The translations under genes and the position numbers were made by a program. Below are positions 26,503-36,421 of a DNA stretch of 64,000 nucleotides, one piece after another (within the stretch, counting starts at the first letter, position 1; each line of letters begins with the position of its first letter). Source of the DNA: JAJZXY01 sp046706185 (lineage in GTDB: Archaea; Thermoplasmatota; Thermoplasmata; Sysuiplasmatales; Sysuiplasmataceae); NCBI GenBank assembly GCA_046706185.1, contig JBJKPR010000062.1, forward strand, positions 1 through 64,000, read 5' to 3'. The notes below the pieces were generated by a model. It saw only the letters and a program-made list of their open reading frames with translations. It was not told where the DNA came from and did not search any database.

Positions 26503-27309
26503 GTGAGCAACGGCCCCGGTATCGGCAGGGACCCCCTGGTATTCGACAGCGATCCGTACCTCTATGAAAAAGCACGACCCGGATATCCGCCGAGAATGTA
26601 CCGCTGGATCGTGAAGAGGGCGGGAATAAGAAGGGGCTCAAATCTACTCGAAATCGGATGCGGTACAGGAAAGTCTACAGAATGGTTTGCAGAACACGGG
26701 TTCGGAATCACTGCGGTGGAAAAAGGCAGAAACCTGGCAGAGTTCGCAATGTCGAGGTTCTCCCTATTTCCGAACGTGAGGGTAGTCAATGCCGCATTCG
26801 AGCAATTCGAAGCAGGGAGCGGCGCATTCGACGTCGTTTATTCGGGAACTGCGTTCCACTGGATTGACCAGTCTGTAGCATACAGGAGGGCTTCCGAGAT
26901 ACTGAAGGCTGCCGGGTTCATAGCGCTTTTCTGGAGCGACCACATGATTACTGACAAAACAGCAGGACAGTTCGAAGAAGTGGAGAGGGCTTACCGGACG
27001 AGCGTACCCGAATGGTATGAAAGCTTCAGAAAGAATGGACCGGGCGATGACAACCAGCGCAGGCTTGCGAGCCTGGCTTCTTCGGGCTTTTTTGGGCCTG
27101 TTGAATGCAGGAAGTTCTACTTCGATATAACTTACAGCGCGTCCCAGTACACCGATTTGCTGAGAACCTATTCAGACCATGCCGCGCTGCCTGAAGAAAC
27201 AAGGTTCAGGCTCTTCAGCGACATTGAAAGGACAATAAAGGAGAGGCTCAATGGCAAGCTGACGAAGGAATACAGAATCTCATTGTTCCTCGCGCAGAAG
27301 CTTGTCTGA
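26503..27309 (+). CDS. Class I SAM-dependent methyltransferase
   Basis: 268 residues from a GTG start. Motif I is NLLEIGCGTGKSTEWFA, with acidic motif II ITAVEKG and FDVVYSGTAFHWID at motif IV. The YLYEKARPGYPPRMYRWI lead is typical of the trans-aconitate/ubiquinone-type methyltransferase group acting on small molecules. Substrate not known. It stands between tRNA-Val and a convergent HExxH protein. Confidence 0.85.
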   Translation: MSNGPGIGRDPLVFDSDPYLYEKARPGYPPRMYRWIVKRAGIRRGSNLLEIGCGTGKSTEWFAEHGFGITAVEKGRNLAEFAMSRFSLFPNVRVVNAAFEQFEAGSGAFDVVYSGTAFHWIDQSVAYRRASEILKAAGFIALFWSDHMITDKTAGQFEEVERAYRTSVPEWYESFRKNGPGDDNQRRLASLASSGFFGPVECRKFYFDITYSASQYTDLLRTYSDHAALPEETRFRLFSDIERTIKERLNGKLTKEYRISLFLAQKLV

Positions 27310-27310
27310 C

Positions 27311-27955
27311 TCACCAGATGTAGGAACGGGTCGACTCCGTGTCGAACTTGCCAACGACTCGAGCCCTTTTCCCTGTTCCACCCTCCGCGAACCTGAGAAA
27401 GGGGTACATCTGCCACAAATCACCTGTTGCCATTGCTGTTGCAGGATGCTCCTGCCCCATCGCTCTGGCAGTCACCATGGCCGTAACCTTCCTGACCTCG
27501 GCTTCGTCTATGTACCCTATAGAATGGAGGTACTCATGGGCAAGGACGACAAACAAGTAAGAATTGAACTCCCTCGTGGATTTTGCCATCCTTCTCATCA
27601 CATCCACAAGCGTCTCGTTGAGAACTATGAAGTTTCCGCCCACTTCCCAGAAGGCACCAAGAGCCGCAGGCAGATCCGACAAAATGAGACCAAGGCCGCT
27701 CCGCTCCCTGTTAATGCTGTATCTCACCGCCTTCCTGACTACCGAGAAAATGCTGTCATAATCCATCTGTGCATCTAGCGCAAAGGAGAAGGGAGCAGGG
27801 GAACTCAGGTCTCCAGAAACTGGGACTGCTGCGGGTCCCGCAGGCTGGCCCTCACTCCTCTCTCCCACTCTTCCGGGCAATGCCGCCATATAGCAGTGTG
27901 TTTCCAGTGAGTCGATCATGTTGTTTTCCTGAATGCTGTGCAGATCTTCTGCCAC
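27311..27955 (-). CDS. Putative HExxH metallopeptidase-like protein
   Basis: 214 residues. The only strong motif is LAHEYLHSIGY (H140, E141, H144), a zinc-protease signature on a predicted helix; a third ligand is not obvious. The first 60 residues are low-complexity, Pro/Ala/Gly-rich. No signal peptide or membrane helix is evident, so the protein would be cytoplasmic. It diverges from Kae1 with about 110 bases between starts. Peptidase activity is inferred from the motif alone. Confidence 0.72.
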   Translation of the reverse strand: MAEDLHSIQENNMIDSLETHCYMAALPGRVGERSEGQPAGPAAVPVSGDLSSPAPFSFALDAQMDYDSIFSVVRKAVRYSINRERSGLGLILSDLPAALGAFWEVGGNFIVLNETLVDVMRRMAKSTREFNSYLFVVLAHEYLHSIGYIDEAEVRKVTAMVTARAMGQEHPATAMATGDLWQMYPFLRFAEGGTGKRARVVGKFDTESTRSYIW

Positions 27956-28064
27956 ACATATAAAGATTCACAAAACAGCCTTTCCAGCATGCCCGCGCCG
28001 TGATCTGGAAACTGTCTGTTCTTCTGTTCAAAATCTTTTTAAGCAGCGAGTCTTAGTATCAAAA

Positions 28065-29045
28065 GTGATTTGTCTTGGAATAGAGGGGACGGCCCACACT
28101 GTCGGGATAGGCGTCGTAGACTCCAACGGCAAGATACTCTCTGATGCAAGTGACATGTACCGGCCTCCGAGGGGAGGCATTCATCCGAGGGAGGCGGCAA
28201 ACCATCATGCAGAGCTCGTGGCCCCTCTCATCGATAGTGCTGTCGCTGCGGCTGGAATTGCCTATGCGGACATAGATCTGATAGCATTCTCACAGGGACC
28301 CGGCCTCGGACCATGCCTCAGGACGGCAGCCACCGCCGCGCGGGCTCTTTCGATTTCCCTTTCGATACCGCTGATAGGCGTGAACCACTGTGTTGCGCAT
28401 GTGGAGATTGGAAGGCTCGGCAACGACGCAAAGGATCCGCTCATGCTCTACGCGTCAGGCGGGAACACTCAGGTCATAGCATACTCCAAAGGCAGGTACA
28501 GGGTTTTCGGGGAGACCATGGACATCGGTGTGGGAAATATGCTTGACAAGTTCGGGATAATGGCAGGGCTTGGTTTCTATGCAGGACCCATGATAGAGAG
28601 GCTGGCGGCAAAGGGAAAGGAGCTGCTGGATCTCCCGTACTCGGTAAAGGGAATGGATGTGGCATTCTCGGGAATACTGACAGCAGCGAAGCATCATCTG
28701 AACAGGGGCTGCTCGCTGGAAGATCTTTGCTTTTCACTGCAGGAAACGGTGTTTGCAATGCTGACGGAGGTAACGGAGAGAGCCGTTGCTCAGGCTGAGA
28801 AGGACGAAATTGTCCTCGCCGGAGGCGTTGCAAGAAACAGGAGGTTGAGCGAGATGGTAAGGTCAATGGCATCAGCCAGAGGGGCTGTTGTTTATGAGCC
28901 GCCGTTCAAGTATCTTGTGGATAACGGTGTCATGATAGCCTGGAACGGGCTGCTCGCATTCAACTCCGGCCAGAGAATGAGGCTCGAGGATACGGTCGTG
29001 AACCAGAGATACAGGACAGACCAGGTTCTCGTTACATGGAGATAA
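28065..29045 (+). CDS. kae1: tRNA N6-threonylcarbamoyladenosine biosynthesis protein Kae1
   Basis: About 326 residues from the GTG that begins MICLGIEGTAHTVGIG, the standard start. The metal-binding NHCVAH, the ASGGNTQVIAY and the DIGVGNMLDKFG nucleotide-site motifs are intact. Kae1 is the catalytic subunit of the KEOPS complex that makes t6A37 in tRNAs. In many euryarchaea it is fused to the kinase Bud32; here the chain ends without it. The frame is open further upstream, but no better start is visible. Confidence 0.95.
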   Translation: MICLGIEGTAHTVGIGVVDSNGKILSDASDMYRPPRGGIHPREAANHHAELVAPLIDSAVAAAGIAYADIDLIAFSQGPGLGPCLRTAATAARALSISLSIPLIGVNHCVAHVEIGRLGNDAKDPLMLYASGGNTQVIAYSKGRYRVFGETMDIGVGNMLDKFGIMAGLGFYAGPMIERLAAKGKELLDLPYSVKGMDVAFSGILTAAKHHLNRGCSLEDLCFSLQETVFAMLTEVTERAVAQAEKDEIVLAGGVARNRRLSEMVRSMASARGAVVYEPPFKYLVDNGVMIAWNGLLAFNSGQRMRLEDTVVNQRYRTDQVLVTWR

Positions 29046-29048
29046 ATG

Positions 29049-30404
29049 TCAGTCGGCCAGCTGCTTTCCTGTCATATCATCAAGCGCTTCAAGGAACTTA
29101 CGCAGAGAATCCCTGGGAACCGTTGCCCCGGATGCTATGACATGCCCCCCTCCGACTCCACCAACGAGGCTCGCGGATGCTGAGAGACCAGATGCAAGGT
29201 CTAGACCACGATTGACAAGTTCCCTCGTTCCCCTGCCGCTTATCTTGTAGCTTTCGTCGACGAGGGAGTAGGCAATTGTTGGCTTGCTCTTGTCGCCTAT
29301 GAAAGACATATAGAGGCCGCACAGTGCGCCCGCAAGTGACGCATCATCCGACCTGAAACACTGAATGTGTTCCATCTGTTCTATTCCCTCCTCGAGAGCC
29401 ATAAGTCTCCCGAGAACCCGGCTGTTGTACTCCTTTCTCAATTCCCTTGCCTCGGCAGTCGCCTGCCCGTCTCCCAACTCCATCGCGAGGCCGACCGAGT
29501 ACCGCTCGCTTCTGCCGCACGCGTTCGCCAGGCTGGACAGTTCAGCCACCGTCATTCCCGAGGAGACCGCATAATGCTGAATGGAGACTATCTGCGAAAT
29601 CTGTTCGTGGTCGCACCCCTCCGAAGCAAGCATCAGCATGAGAACCGACGAGAGCCTCCTTCTTTCCTGTTCACTGTAATCACTGAAACACCTCTCCTCT
29701 TTGATGCCTATCTGAGTGCAAAGAGAGGAGACAAGTTCCTTCCTGCCTGAATAGCCCTTGAAGTATGGCTCGGCGGCCAAGGCAATAGCTTCGATTATGT
29801 TGATGCCCTGGAGGGAGAGCGAAAGCTTCTCCTCAATGAGCCCCATTTCGACCGCCTTCTCGAGTATGAGGCGGTTGATTCCCTTGTAGCCGCCCAGGTG
29901 CTGCATGTCGCCGTATGCGCCCGCAAGTGCACAGTGCACCAGGCTCCAGTTCGATTCGTCAAAGTACTGTGCGAAAAGGAATGAAGTCGTTGCACCGCTC
30001 ACGTCGGTTGTTCCGTTGAAGCCCCACATTGAAGGATTTATGTGCACTATCCCTGCCGCATCCTCCGTTGCCCGATGATGGTCCAGGACGATCACCTTGG
30101 TCCCCAGCTCTTCAATGAGTTTGAGCTGCCCGCTCCCCATGTCCGCGAAAATCACAAGGTCGTTCTTCTCCGCCCTGACTCTCTCGATAAGCTTGCCGTC
30201 AAGGCTCCTGGACATGGTCACCTGGAACTGTTTGCCCGCATTTTTCAGCATCCCGGACAGTACTGCAGCGGAGCTTATTCCGTCTGAATCATAGTGACTG
30301 ATGACCCTGACTCGCCGTTCGCTGCGGAGCAAGTCTGCAGCGGCACGGACCCTTTCTTCCAGTCCGGAAGGCATTGAGATGCTGTCGCTCATTTCAGATA
30401 TCAC
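29049..30404 (-). CDS. RecJ-like DHH single-strand nuclease (archaeal type)
   Basis: 451 residues. The DHH motifs are SHYDSDGISSAA, DMGSGQLKLIE and VLDHHRAT; the C-terminal DHHA1 domain ends with VGGVGGGHVIASGATV. Archaeal RecJ-like proteins act in DNA repair and replication (GAN associates with GINS). Its position beside uS15 is conserved in archaea; it starts 10 bases after the uS15 stop and is likely co-transcribed. Confidence 0.93.
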   Translation of the reverse strand: MISEMSDSISMPSGLEERVRAAADLLRSERRVRVISHYDSDGISSAAVLSGMLKNAGKQFQVTMSRSLDGKLIERVRAEKNDLVIFADMGSGQLKLIEELGTKVIVLDHHRATEDAAGIVHINPSMWGFNGTTDVSGATTSFLFAQYFDESNWSLVHCALAGAYGDMQHLGGYKGINRLILEKAVEMGLIEEKLSLSLQGINIIEAIALAAEPYFKGYSGRKELVSSLCTQIGIKEERCFSDYSEQERRRLSSVLMLMLASEGCDHEQISQIVSIQHYAVSSGMTVAELSSLANACGRSERYSVGLAMELGDGQATAEARELRKEYNSRVLGRLMALEEGIEQMEHIQCFRSDDASLAGALCGLYMSFIGDKSKPTIAYSLVDESYKISGRGTRELVNRGLDLASGLSASASLVGGVGGGHVIASGATVPRDSLRKFLEALDDMTGKQLAD

Positions 30405-30413
30405 TGAGAGGCA

Positions 30414-30857
30414 CTAAAACACACCCTCAAACGAATATTTCCAGTTTGCAGGTATGATGCCTTCCCTGACGTAGTACTTCACGAGCCTCCGTATCTTGGA
30501 CTCGATGAGATGGAGACCGTGCCTGTTGCTCTCATCCTTATTATTCTCGGAAAGATGCTTGGTCACGTTCCTACCTCTTTCAATCAGAGAAGCAAGATCT
30601 TCTGGTATCTGCGGCTTGACGCCTGCTTCCTCTAGTATCTGCATTATCGACTTGCCCGTTAGGAGCCTGACATTGGGAACTCCGTACTGGTCCCTGAGCG
30701 CCAGGCCAATCTGTGATGGTTTCCTGCCGAGTTTACCCATCTGAATTATAAGGTCCTCCGCTTCCTTTGTCTGGACCTGTACCCATGAAGGGCTGGCGCT
30801 GACCATCGGCTTCCTGGATGAAGCCCTGCCCTTCTTGCTTGAATGCATTCGTGACAT
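30414..30857 (-). CDS. rps15: 30S ribosomal protein uS15
   Basis: 147 residues starting MSRMHSSKKGRASSRKP, as in archaeal S15. The core ends LIESKIRRLVKYYVREGIIPANWKYS. A longer frame upstream (to 30944) lacks family similarity, so the inner ATG was taken. Leads the uS15-RecJ operon. Confidence 0.95.
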   Translation of the reverse strand: MSRMHSSKKGRASSRKPMVSASPSWVQVQTKEAEDLIIQMGKLGRKPSQIGLALRDQYGVPNVRLLTGKSIMQILEEAGVKPQIPEDLASLIERGRNVTKHLSENNKDESNRHGLHLIESKIRRLVKYYVREGIIPANWKYSFEGVF

Positions 30858-31045
30858 GATTGCACCTGATATACGTATTCGCCGATTAAACTGCTTGTAT
30901 TTAATCAGTTTGCCTTCGCGGAGCCTTGCTTGCGGGCCCAGCACGGCGGCAACGTTTCACGCTCAAACGTGACTTAATTAGACATGGAATGGGTGCTGAC
31001 TGGAAATTATATTACAGTGCAATACTTTGCGATTTTCCAGATAAC

Positions 31046-33559
31046 ATGGAAAGGGGCACTTTTTCTTTCGATGAGGTTCACCAGAAGTTTGAGCTACCCA
31101 ACGCTTCACCGAGGTATCCGAGGGATGCCTGTTTCAGGATAAGCAATCTGTCGCTGAGCCTGGAGATTGACATGCGCAGAAGGGAAATACGCGGGAAGGC
31201 CACTTATCTCCTTGGCCCTATAGACGGTTTGTCTCTTGAAAGCATAAGCCTGGATGCCAGGGAGCTGAACATCCAGTCGGTGAAATGCGACGGCAAGGGC
31301 GTCGCTTTTGCACACATTGACGACGTTCTGACACTCGAAGCGGGGGAGAAAAGAAAGGAATTCACGGTGGAAATAGAGTACACTGGAGAGCCGGAATCAG
31401 GCATATATTTTGTATATCCTGACAAGGAAAACAGCTCAAAACCAGTCCAGGCATGGTCCCAGGGTGAAGACGAGTACTCGAAATACTGGTTCCCGTGCTT
31501 CGATTCACCTAACATGAAGTTCACGACAGATTTTCACATAACTGTCAAGTCCAATTTCACTGCTGTCTCGAACGGAAAGCTGACAGGAGTCAGCGAGGAC
31601 AGGAAGAAAGGGACAAGGACTTTTCACTGGCAGGAGGCAGTTCCTCATTCCTCCTACCTCAATTCAATCGCAGTGGGCGAATTTGCACTCCTGGAGGACA
31701 GCTGCGACGGGGTGCCAATACAGTATTACGTCCAGAAGGGAAGAGAGGAGGAGGCGAAGCTCTCGTTCGGAAAGACACCAGATATGATGAAATTCTTCAG
31801 CAGGATAATTGGCGTCCCCTACCCTTACGAAAAGTATGCGCAGGTAGCTGTGGCTGACTTTATCTGGGGCGGAATGGAGAATATAAGCGCAACAACACAG
31901 ACCGATGAAACGCTGCACGGCATGAAGGACGAAAGAGACTTCCCGAGTCATCCTCTCGTCGCACATGAGCTGGCGCACCAGTGGTTCGGAGATCTTGTGA
32001 CAACAAAAGACTGGTCGAACGTCTGGCTGAACGAGGGGTTTGCGACATACTTCGAAGCACAGTACAGGCAGTACAGTCAGGGGCAGGACGAGTTCGAGTA
32101 TTATCTGGACACACTCTCGCAGGTATATTTCAACGAAGATTCTAAGGACTACAGAAGGCCGATAGTGCAGCGTTCCTACCTCGTGCCGACTGAACTCTTC
32201 GACAGGACAACGTACCAGAAGGGCGCCCTCGTGCTCCACATGCTCAGGAAAGAGCTGGGAGATGAGCTTTTCTACAGGTCGATGAACAGATACTGCGCTG
32301 ACAACAGGATGAAGAATGTTGAAACAAGCGACCTTGTCAAGGCAATTGAGGCGGCAACGGGGAGAAATCTACAGTCCTTCTTTGACCAGTGGGTGTATTC
32401 GGCAGGTTATCCCGAATTCAAGGCGACCTACACCTACAACGAAAAGGAAAAGCAGGCAGAAATCAAATTCACCCAGGTGCAGAAGACAGATGCCGGCTCC
32501 CCTGTCTTCAAAGTCAACCTGGACATTTCGGCGTATATGCCAGGCGGCAAAAGAAAAAACAGTGTGGCCAGGATCAATACAACTGAAAGCAAGCTTGTTT
32601 TCAGTGCGAGCGAGAGGCCGCTCTTTGTCAGCATAGACCCCCACAACGACATACTCAAGAAGCTGGAATACGACAGACCGCTCGATGATGCCCTTGCTCA
32701 ACTCGCCAACGGAACACCTTTCGAGAGGGTCCAGGCAGCGAGGGAGCTGGCAAAGAAGTCCAGGTCCTCGGTGGTCGCGGCCCTGAAAAAGCAGCTAGAA
32801 GCTGATAACTTCTGGTCAGTGCATGCGGAATGCGCGGATGCGCTCGGCAAGATTAACAGGATCGATGCGCTGGAGGCTCTTGAATCTGTGAGCGTCCCCG
32901 ATTCGAGGGCAAGAAAAGTGGTCGCGAGGGCGATTGGCTACTACAGGGAGGGAAGGTCGGCTGCCGTTCTGGAGAGACTCCTGAAGGACGAAAGTTCCGC
33001 TGTGCGGTCGGAAGCGGTCACTGCGCTTTCAACGCTCAGGGACTATGACCCCGGCAGGGTCCTCTCTGCGGCGCTCAGGAGGGAGTCACACCAGGATATT
33101 GTAAGGCGGGCTGCCCTTGCAGGCTATGCCGAAGCAGGCTCGGAGGAGGACGTAGAGAGGCTGAAACAATACGTATCGGGCAAATACAGGCCAAGGGTCA
33201 GAGCGGCAGCAATAAAGGCAATTGCAAAGCTTGGCAAGGAGGAAAGGAAGGTCAGACAATTCGTCTACGCACAGCTTCGTGATGCCAACATAGTGTACCG
33301 GGCCGGAGTTATAGAAGCGTGCTCGCTGCTTGAGAACAGCGATGCGATACCTGAACTCGAGGCACTTGCTGAAAGGGAAAGGGACGGCAGGTTAAAGCGT
33401 GATTCATACGAGTCGATCCAGGCTGTAAGGAAGTCGCTGAGCAGGCCGTCGGAGATCAAGTCAGTTTCGAGTGAACTTGACAAGTTCAAAAGTGAGCTGC
33501 GTGAACTGAGGCATGCGGTCGAATCGCTGGAAAGGAAGTTGTCGTCCAAACGGAAATAG
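31046..33559 (+). CDS. M1-family aminopeptidase with C-terminal HEAT repeats and coiled coil
   Basis: About 837 residues. Peptidase core: GGMEN exopeptidase motif near 280, HELAHQWFGDLVT (H307, E308, H311) and zinc ligand E330 in NEGFATYFE, so it should remove N-terminal residues from peptides, as tricorn factors F2/F3 do downstream of the proteasome. From about 545 the usual M1 C-terminal domain is replaced by HEAT repeats (RVQAARELAKKS, VRSEAVTALSTL, VRAAAIKAIAKL), ending in a short coiled coil (LDKFKSELRELRHAVESLE). A TATATT near 31008 favours ATG 31046. Confidence 0.93.
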   Translation: MERGTFSFDEVHQKFELPNASPRYPRDACFRISNLSLSLEIDMRRREIRGKATYLLGPIDGLSLESISLDARELNIQSVKCDGKGVAFAHIDDVLTLEAGEKRKEFTVEIEYTGEPESGIYFVYPDKENSSKPVQAWSQGEDEYSKYWFPCFDSPNMKFTTDFHITVKSNFTAVSNGKLTGVSEDRKKGTRTFHWQEAVPHSSYLNSIAVGEFALLEDSCDGVPIQYYVQKGREEEAKLSFGKTPDMMKFFSRIIGVPYPYEKYAQVAVADFIWGGMENISATTQTDETLHGMKDERDFPSHPLVAHELAHQWFGDLVTTKDWSNVWLNEGFATYFEAQYRQYSQGQDEFEYYLDTLSQVYFNEDSKDYRRPIVQRSYLVPTELFDRTTYQKGALVLHMLRKELGDELFYRSMNRYCADNRMKNVETSDLVKAIEAATGRNLQSFFDQWVYSAGYPEFKATYTYNEKEKQAEIKFTQVQKTDAGSPVFKVNLDISAYMPGGKRKNSVARINTTESKLVFSASERPLFVSIDPHNDILKKLEYDRPLDDALAQLANGTPFERVQAARELAKKSRSSVVAALKKQLEADNFWSVHAECADALGKINRIDALEALESVSVPDSRARKVVARAIGYYREGRSAAVLERLLKDESSAVRSEAVTALSTLRDYDPGRVLSAALRRESHQDIVRRAALAGYAEAGSEEDVERLKQYVSGKYRPRVRAAAIKAIAKLGKEERKVRQFVYAQLRDANIVYRAGVIEACSLLENSDAIPELEALAERERDGRLKRDSYESIQAVRKSLSRPSEIKSVSSELDKFKSELRELRHAVESLERKLSSKRK

Positions 33560-33563
33560 CGCA

Positions 33564-35663
33564 TCAGTCTCGCACCGCAATACGCACGTCGACCGGCCAG
33601 ACACCCTCACTGTTCGCTATCAGAGGATTGATGTCCATTTCGACAACAGACTGCTCCGATACAAGCATCCGTGATGTCCTCTCCATGAAACTGCATAGCT
33701 TGTCTGCGTCTATTGCAATGTCCCTGTACCCCTGCAGCAGCTTCCCTAGGCCGCTATCGACTATCATCTCCCTTGCCTCTTCCCTGCTGACAGGGCACAG
33801 GGAGAATGACTTCATACCCGTCAGCTCAACAAGTGTTCCCCCCAGGCCGAACATCATGACAACACCATGAATGGCACGGAAGGCACCGATCACAAGTTCT
33901 GTGCCTCCCCTTATCTGACGCGACAGCGTGAATGAATAACCTCCTGCCCTCAGCCGATCCTGTGCGATGGACCTCAATTTTGCAAACGCATTTCCAACTT
34001 CATGTCTGGACGTGATGTTGAGTATGACACCGCCAGCTTCGCTCTTATGAACTACATCGGCCGAACTCAATTTCATGACGAGAGGGTATCCTATTCCTTC
34101 AGCCGCAGATTCAGCTGCATCAAGATCATCTACAACAATGCTGTCATAATTCTCCAGACCGTGAGATGAGAAGAGGATAGCTATCTCATCCGGACCGATC
34201 CACCTTTTTGAGGCAATCTCCTCCCCGGCACCCGAGAACACAGGCTGGAGAACTGAACCCATCGATGCTGACCTGATGTTGTGTGTTGTGACCATCGCTA
34301 GCGCGGTAGCGGCCGCATCCGGCGATCTGAAGGCGGGAATACCGGTTTTCCAGAGTGCGCGGATCCCCTTGCGGATGCCTGCTGTTTCACCAGTCCAGAC
34401 GACAGCGAGTGGTATTTCAACATCCCTTCTCAGCAGCTCGACAGAGCTCACAAAATCAGCGCTTGAGTAGGATGTCGGAGCACCTATGATCATCATGTCC
34501 CACTGTCCAGTTGCTGCAATTCTCCTTCCACTTTCAGTGTAAAGGGAAAGGTCTGTTGTTGCGGCCATTGTGAGGTCAAGAGGGTTCCTCACATTCATGC
34601 CCGATGGGAGTGAGGACACAAGGACGCTGGTGAGGCTGTCGCCGAACTCTGGCAGGCTGAACCCCTCCCTGTCCAGCGCATCTGACAGCGTGACGCACAA
34701 TCCTCCGGGAGCAGACACAACTGCAACCTTCCTGCCCGAAGCATTGAAAGACGTGGATGCGAGAGAAACAGCGTCCACAAGCTCGTCATATGTTTTTGCA
34801 AACACCACATTGCACTTCTTGAAAAGTGAAGAGTATGCTTCCGTACTGCCGGCAATTGCGCCCGTATGGGATGCGGCTGCACTTCTACCCGTTCTTGTGA
34901 GACCCGCCTTGTACACCACAATGGTCTTGTCCCTCCCTATATTGAGACAGGCCCTCAGGAACTGCCGGGGATTCCTTATCTCCTCCACATAGGCTGCGAC
35001 GACCGCCACATCGCTCATCCCTCCCACGTATTCAATAAAATCAGACACGGTGAGCATCAGCTCGTTACCTGTGCTCACAGCAAGCCGAGTTCCAAGCCCT
35101 CTGCTTTCCATTGAGAGCAGGAAGAGTTCCATCATCGATCCGCTCTGCGAGATGAATGCAACCCTTCCGGAATGCCTGGATAGTCCAGAGTTGAAAGTGA
35201 CCCTTGATTCTGGGTTGTGTATGCCCAGGCAGTTAGGGCCGACGAGCACCGATCCTGCCCGGCCGAGCGCCTCTATTGCTTCGCTCCCTGCTGTCTTCTG
35301 CCCTTCATCCAGAGACGCGATACCTGAGCTTAGGACTGTGATGCTTTTTGCCCCGTTCTCTGCAGCATCCTTGATGCATGCCATCGCTGCTGAAGGGGGG
35401 ACGGCGATATACACACTGTCAGGAGCAGCACCCGTGTCCCTGACGATGCTTCCGATGTCGGGATAGCACTTCATCCCCATTATGCTCCCCGCGCCTGGGT
35501 TGACTGGGAAAAGCTTGCCCTTGAAGCCGAAGTCGAATAAGCTCCGGAGTATTGTGTTGCCGAGCTTGCCCACTGTGGACGTGGCGCCTACAACAGCAAT
35601 GCTGGACGGGTTTACGAGCGCCTCGAGGCCCCTCAGTTTTCTCTGTGAACCTTCCCCTGCCAT
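33564..35663 (-). CDS. ADP-forming acetate/acyl-CoA ligase, fused alpha-beta
   Basis: 699 residues. The N-terminal CoA-binding domain (SSIAVVGATSTVGKLGN) and ligase domain carry the phosphohistidine segment AASHTGAIAGSTEAY; the C-terminal ATP-grasp domain contains YPLVMKLSSADVVHKSEAGGV. These enzymes make ATP from acyl-CoA, ADP and phosphate in archaea. Converges on the aminopeptidase with 4 bases between. Acyl specificity is unknown. Confidence 0.94.
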   Translation of the reverse strand: MAGEGSQRKLRGLEALVNPSSIAVVGATSTVGKLGNTILRSLFDFGFKGKLFPVNPGAGSIMGMKCYPDIGSIVRDTGAAPDSVYIAVPPSAAMACIKDAAENGAKSITVLSSGIASLDEGQKTAGSEAIEALGRAGSVLVGPNCLGIHNPESRVTFNSGLSRHSGRVAFISQSGSMMELFLLSMESRGLGTRLAVSTGNELMLTVSDFIEYVGGMSDVAVVAAYVEEIRNPRQFLRACLNIGRDKTIVVYKAGLTRTGRSAAASHTGAIAGSTEAYSSLFKKCNVVFAKTYDELVDAVSLASTSFNASGRKVAVVSAPGGLCVTLSDALDREGFSLPEFGDSLTSVLVSSLPSGMNVRNPLDLTMAATTDLSLYTESGRRIAATGQWDMMIIGAPTSYSSADFVSSVELLRRDVEIPLAVVWTGETAGIRKGIRALWKTGIPAFRSPDAAATALAMVTTHNIRSASMGSVLQPVFSGAGEEIASKRWIGPDEIAILFSSHGLENYDSIVVDDLDAAESAAEGIGYPLVMKLSSADVVHKSEAGGVILNITSRHEVGNAFAKLRSIAQDRLRAGGYSFTLSRQIRGGTELVIGAFRAIHGVVMMFGLGGTLVELTGMKSFSLCPVSREEAREMIVDSGLGKLLQGYRDIAIDADKLCSFMERTSRMLVSEQSVVEMDINPLIANSEGVWPVDVRIAVRD

Positions 35664-35851
35664 GCTTTACCTCGCATAGAAGCATGATTGATGCCGTTCT
35701 TATTCTGTTCGTTTTGAGCAGACTGCGTTGATGAATTGCACCTGCAGCCGATAAGCGGCTGTGAACCCTGTTTCAGGAAATGTTATAGCCTCAGGCATCT
35801 GTATTGCAATCCAGGTCACACCTGTGACTGAAGGGAGAAGGGTGACATTGA

Positions 35852-36319
35852 ATGGGAGAGGAAGATATAGACGGTGTTTTCAGAAAGTACAGGAATGTAG
35901 CAGTTGTCGGACTGTCAAAGGATGAGAGCAAGGACAGCAACAAAGTGGCCAGATATCTGCAGGGAAAAGGCTTCAGGGTGATACCTGTGAACCCCACTGC
36001 AGAAGCGATACTGGGCCAGAAATCGTACCAGTCGCTGTCCTCAATGCCAGCGGAGTTGAAGAGGCAGGTGGAAATAGTGGACATCTTCAGACCATCGGAC
36101 TCTGTTCCAGCCATAGTGGATGAGGCAATAGATATCAGGAGAGAGTACGGAATGCCGAAGGTGATATGGATGCAGCTCGGCATCAAGAACGAGGAAGCCG
36201 CCAGGAAAGCGTACGAAAGTGGAATGCTCGTCATACAGGACAGATGCATGATGATAGAAGGGGCAAGCAGGGAGGAGATGCTGCATTTCAGTATAGATCA
36301 GGATGGAGGGGACTGGTGA
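35852..36319 (+). CDS. CoA-binding domain protein
   Basis: 155 residues of the stand-alone CoA_binding_2 type: RNVAVVGLSKDESKDSNKVARYL, VIPVNPTAEAILGQKSYQSL, VDIFRPSDSVPAIV and VIWMQLGI. It is homologous to the CoA-binding domain of the neighbouring acyl-CoA ligase and divergent from it. The exact role of such proteins is unsettled. Confidence 0.9.
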   Translation: MGEEDIDGVFRKYRNVAVVGLSKDESKDSNKVARYLQGKGFRVIPVNPTAEAILGQKSYQSLSSMPAELKRQVEIVDIFRPSDSVPAIVDEAIDIRREYGMPKVIWMQLGIKNEEAARKAYESGMLVIQDRCMMIEGASREEMLHFSIDQDGGDW

Positions 36320-36421
36320 GGATGAGAGCAGCGGTAGCCATCAATTTTCCCGGGAGCCCGTTGACCTTCCATAAGCAACGGTAATTAAGGTCCTCCTACT
36401 AAACCTCAGTCTGGTCAAGCG

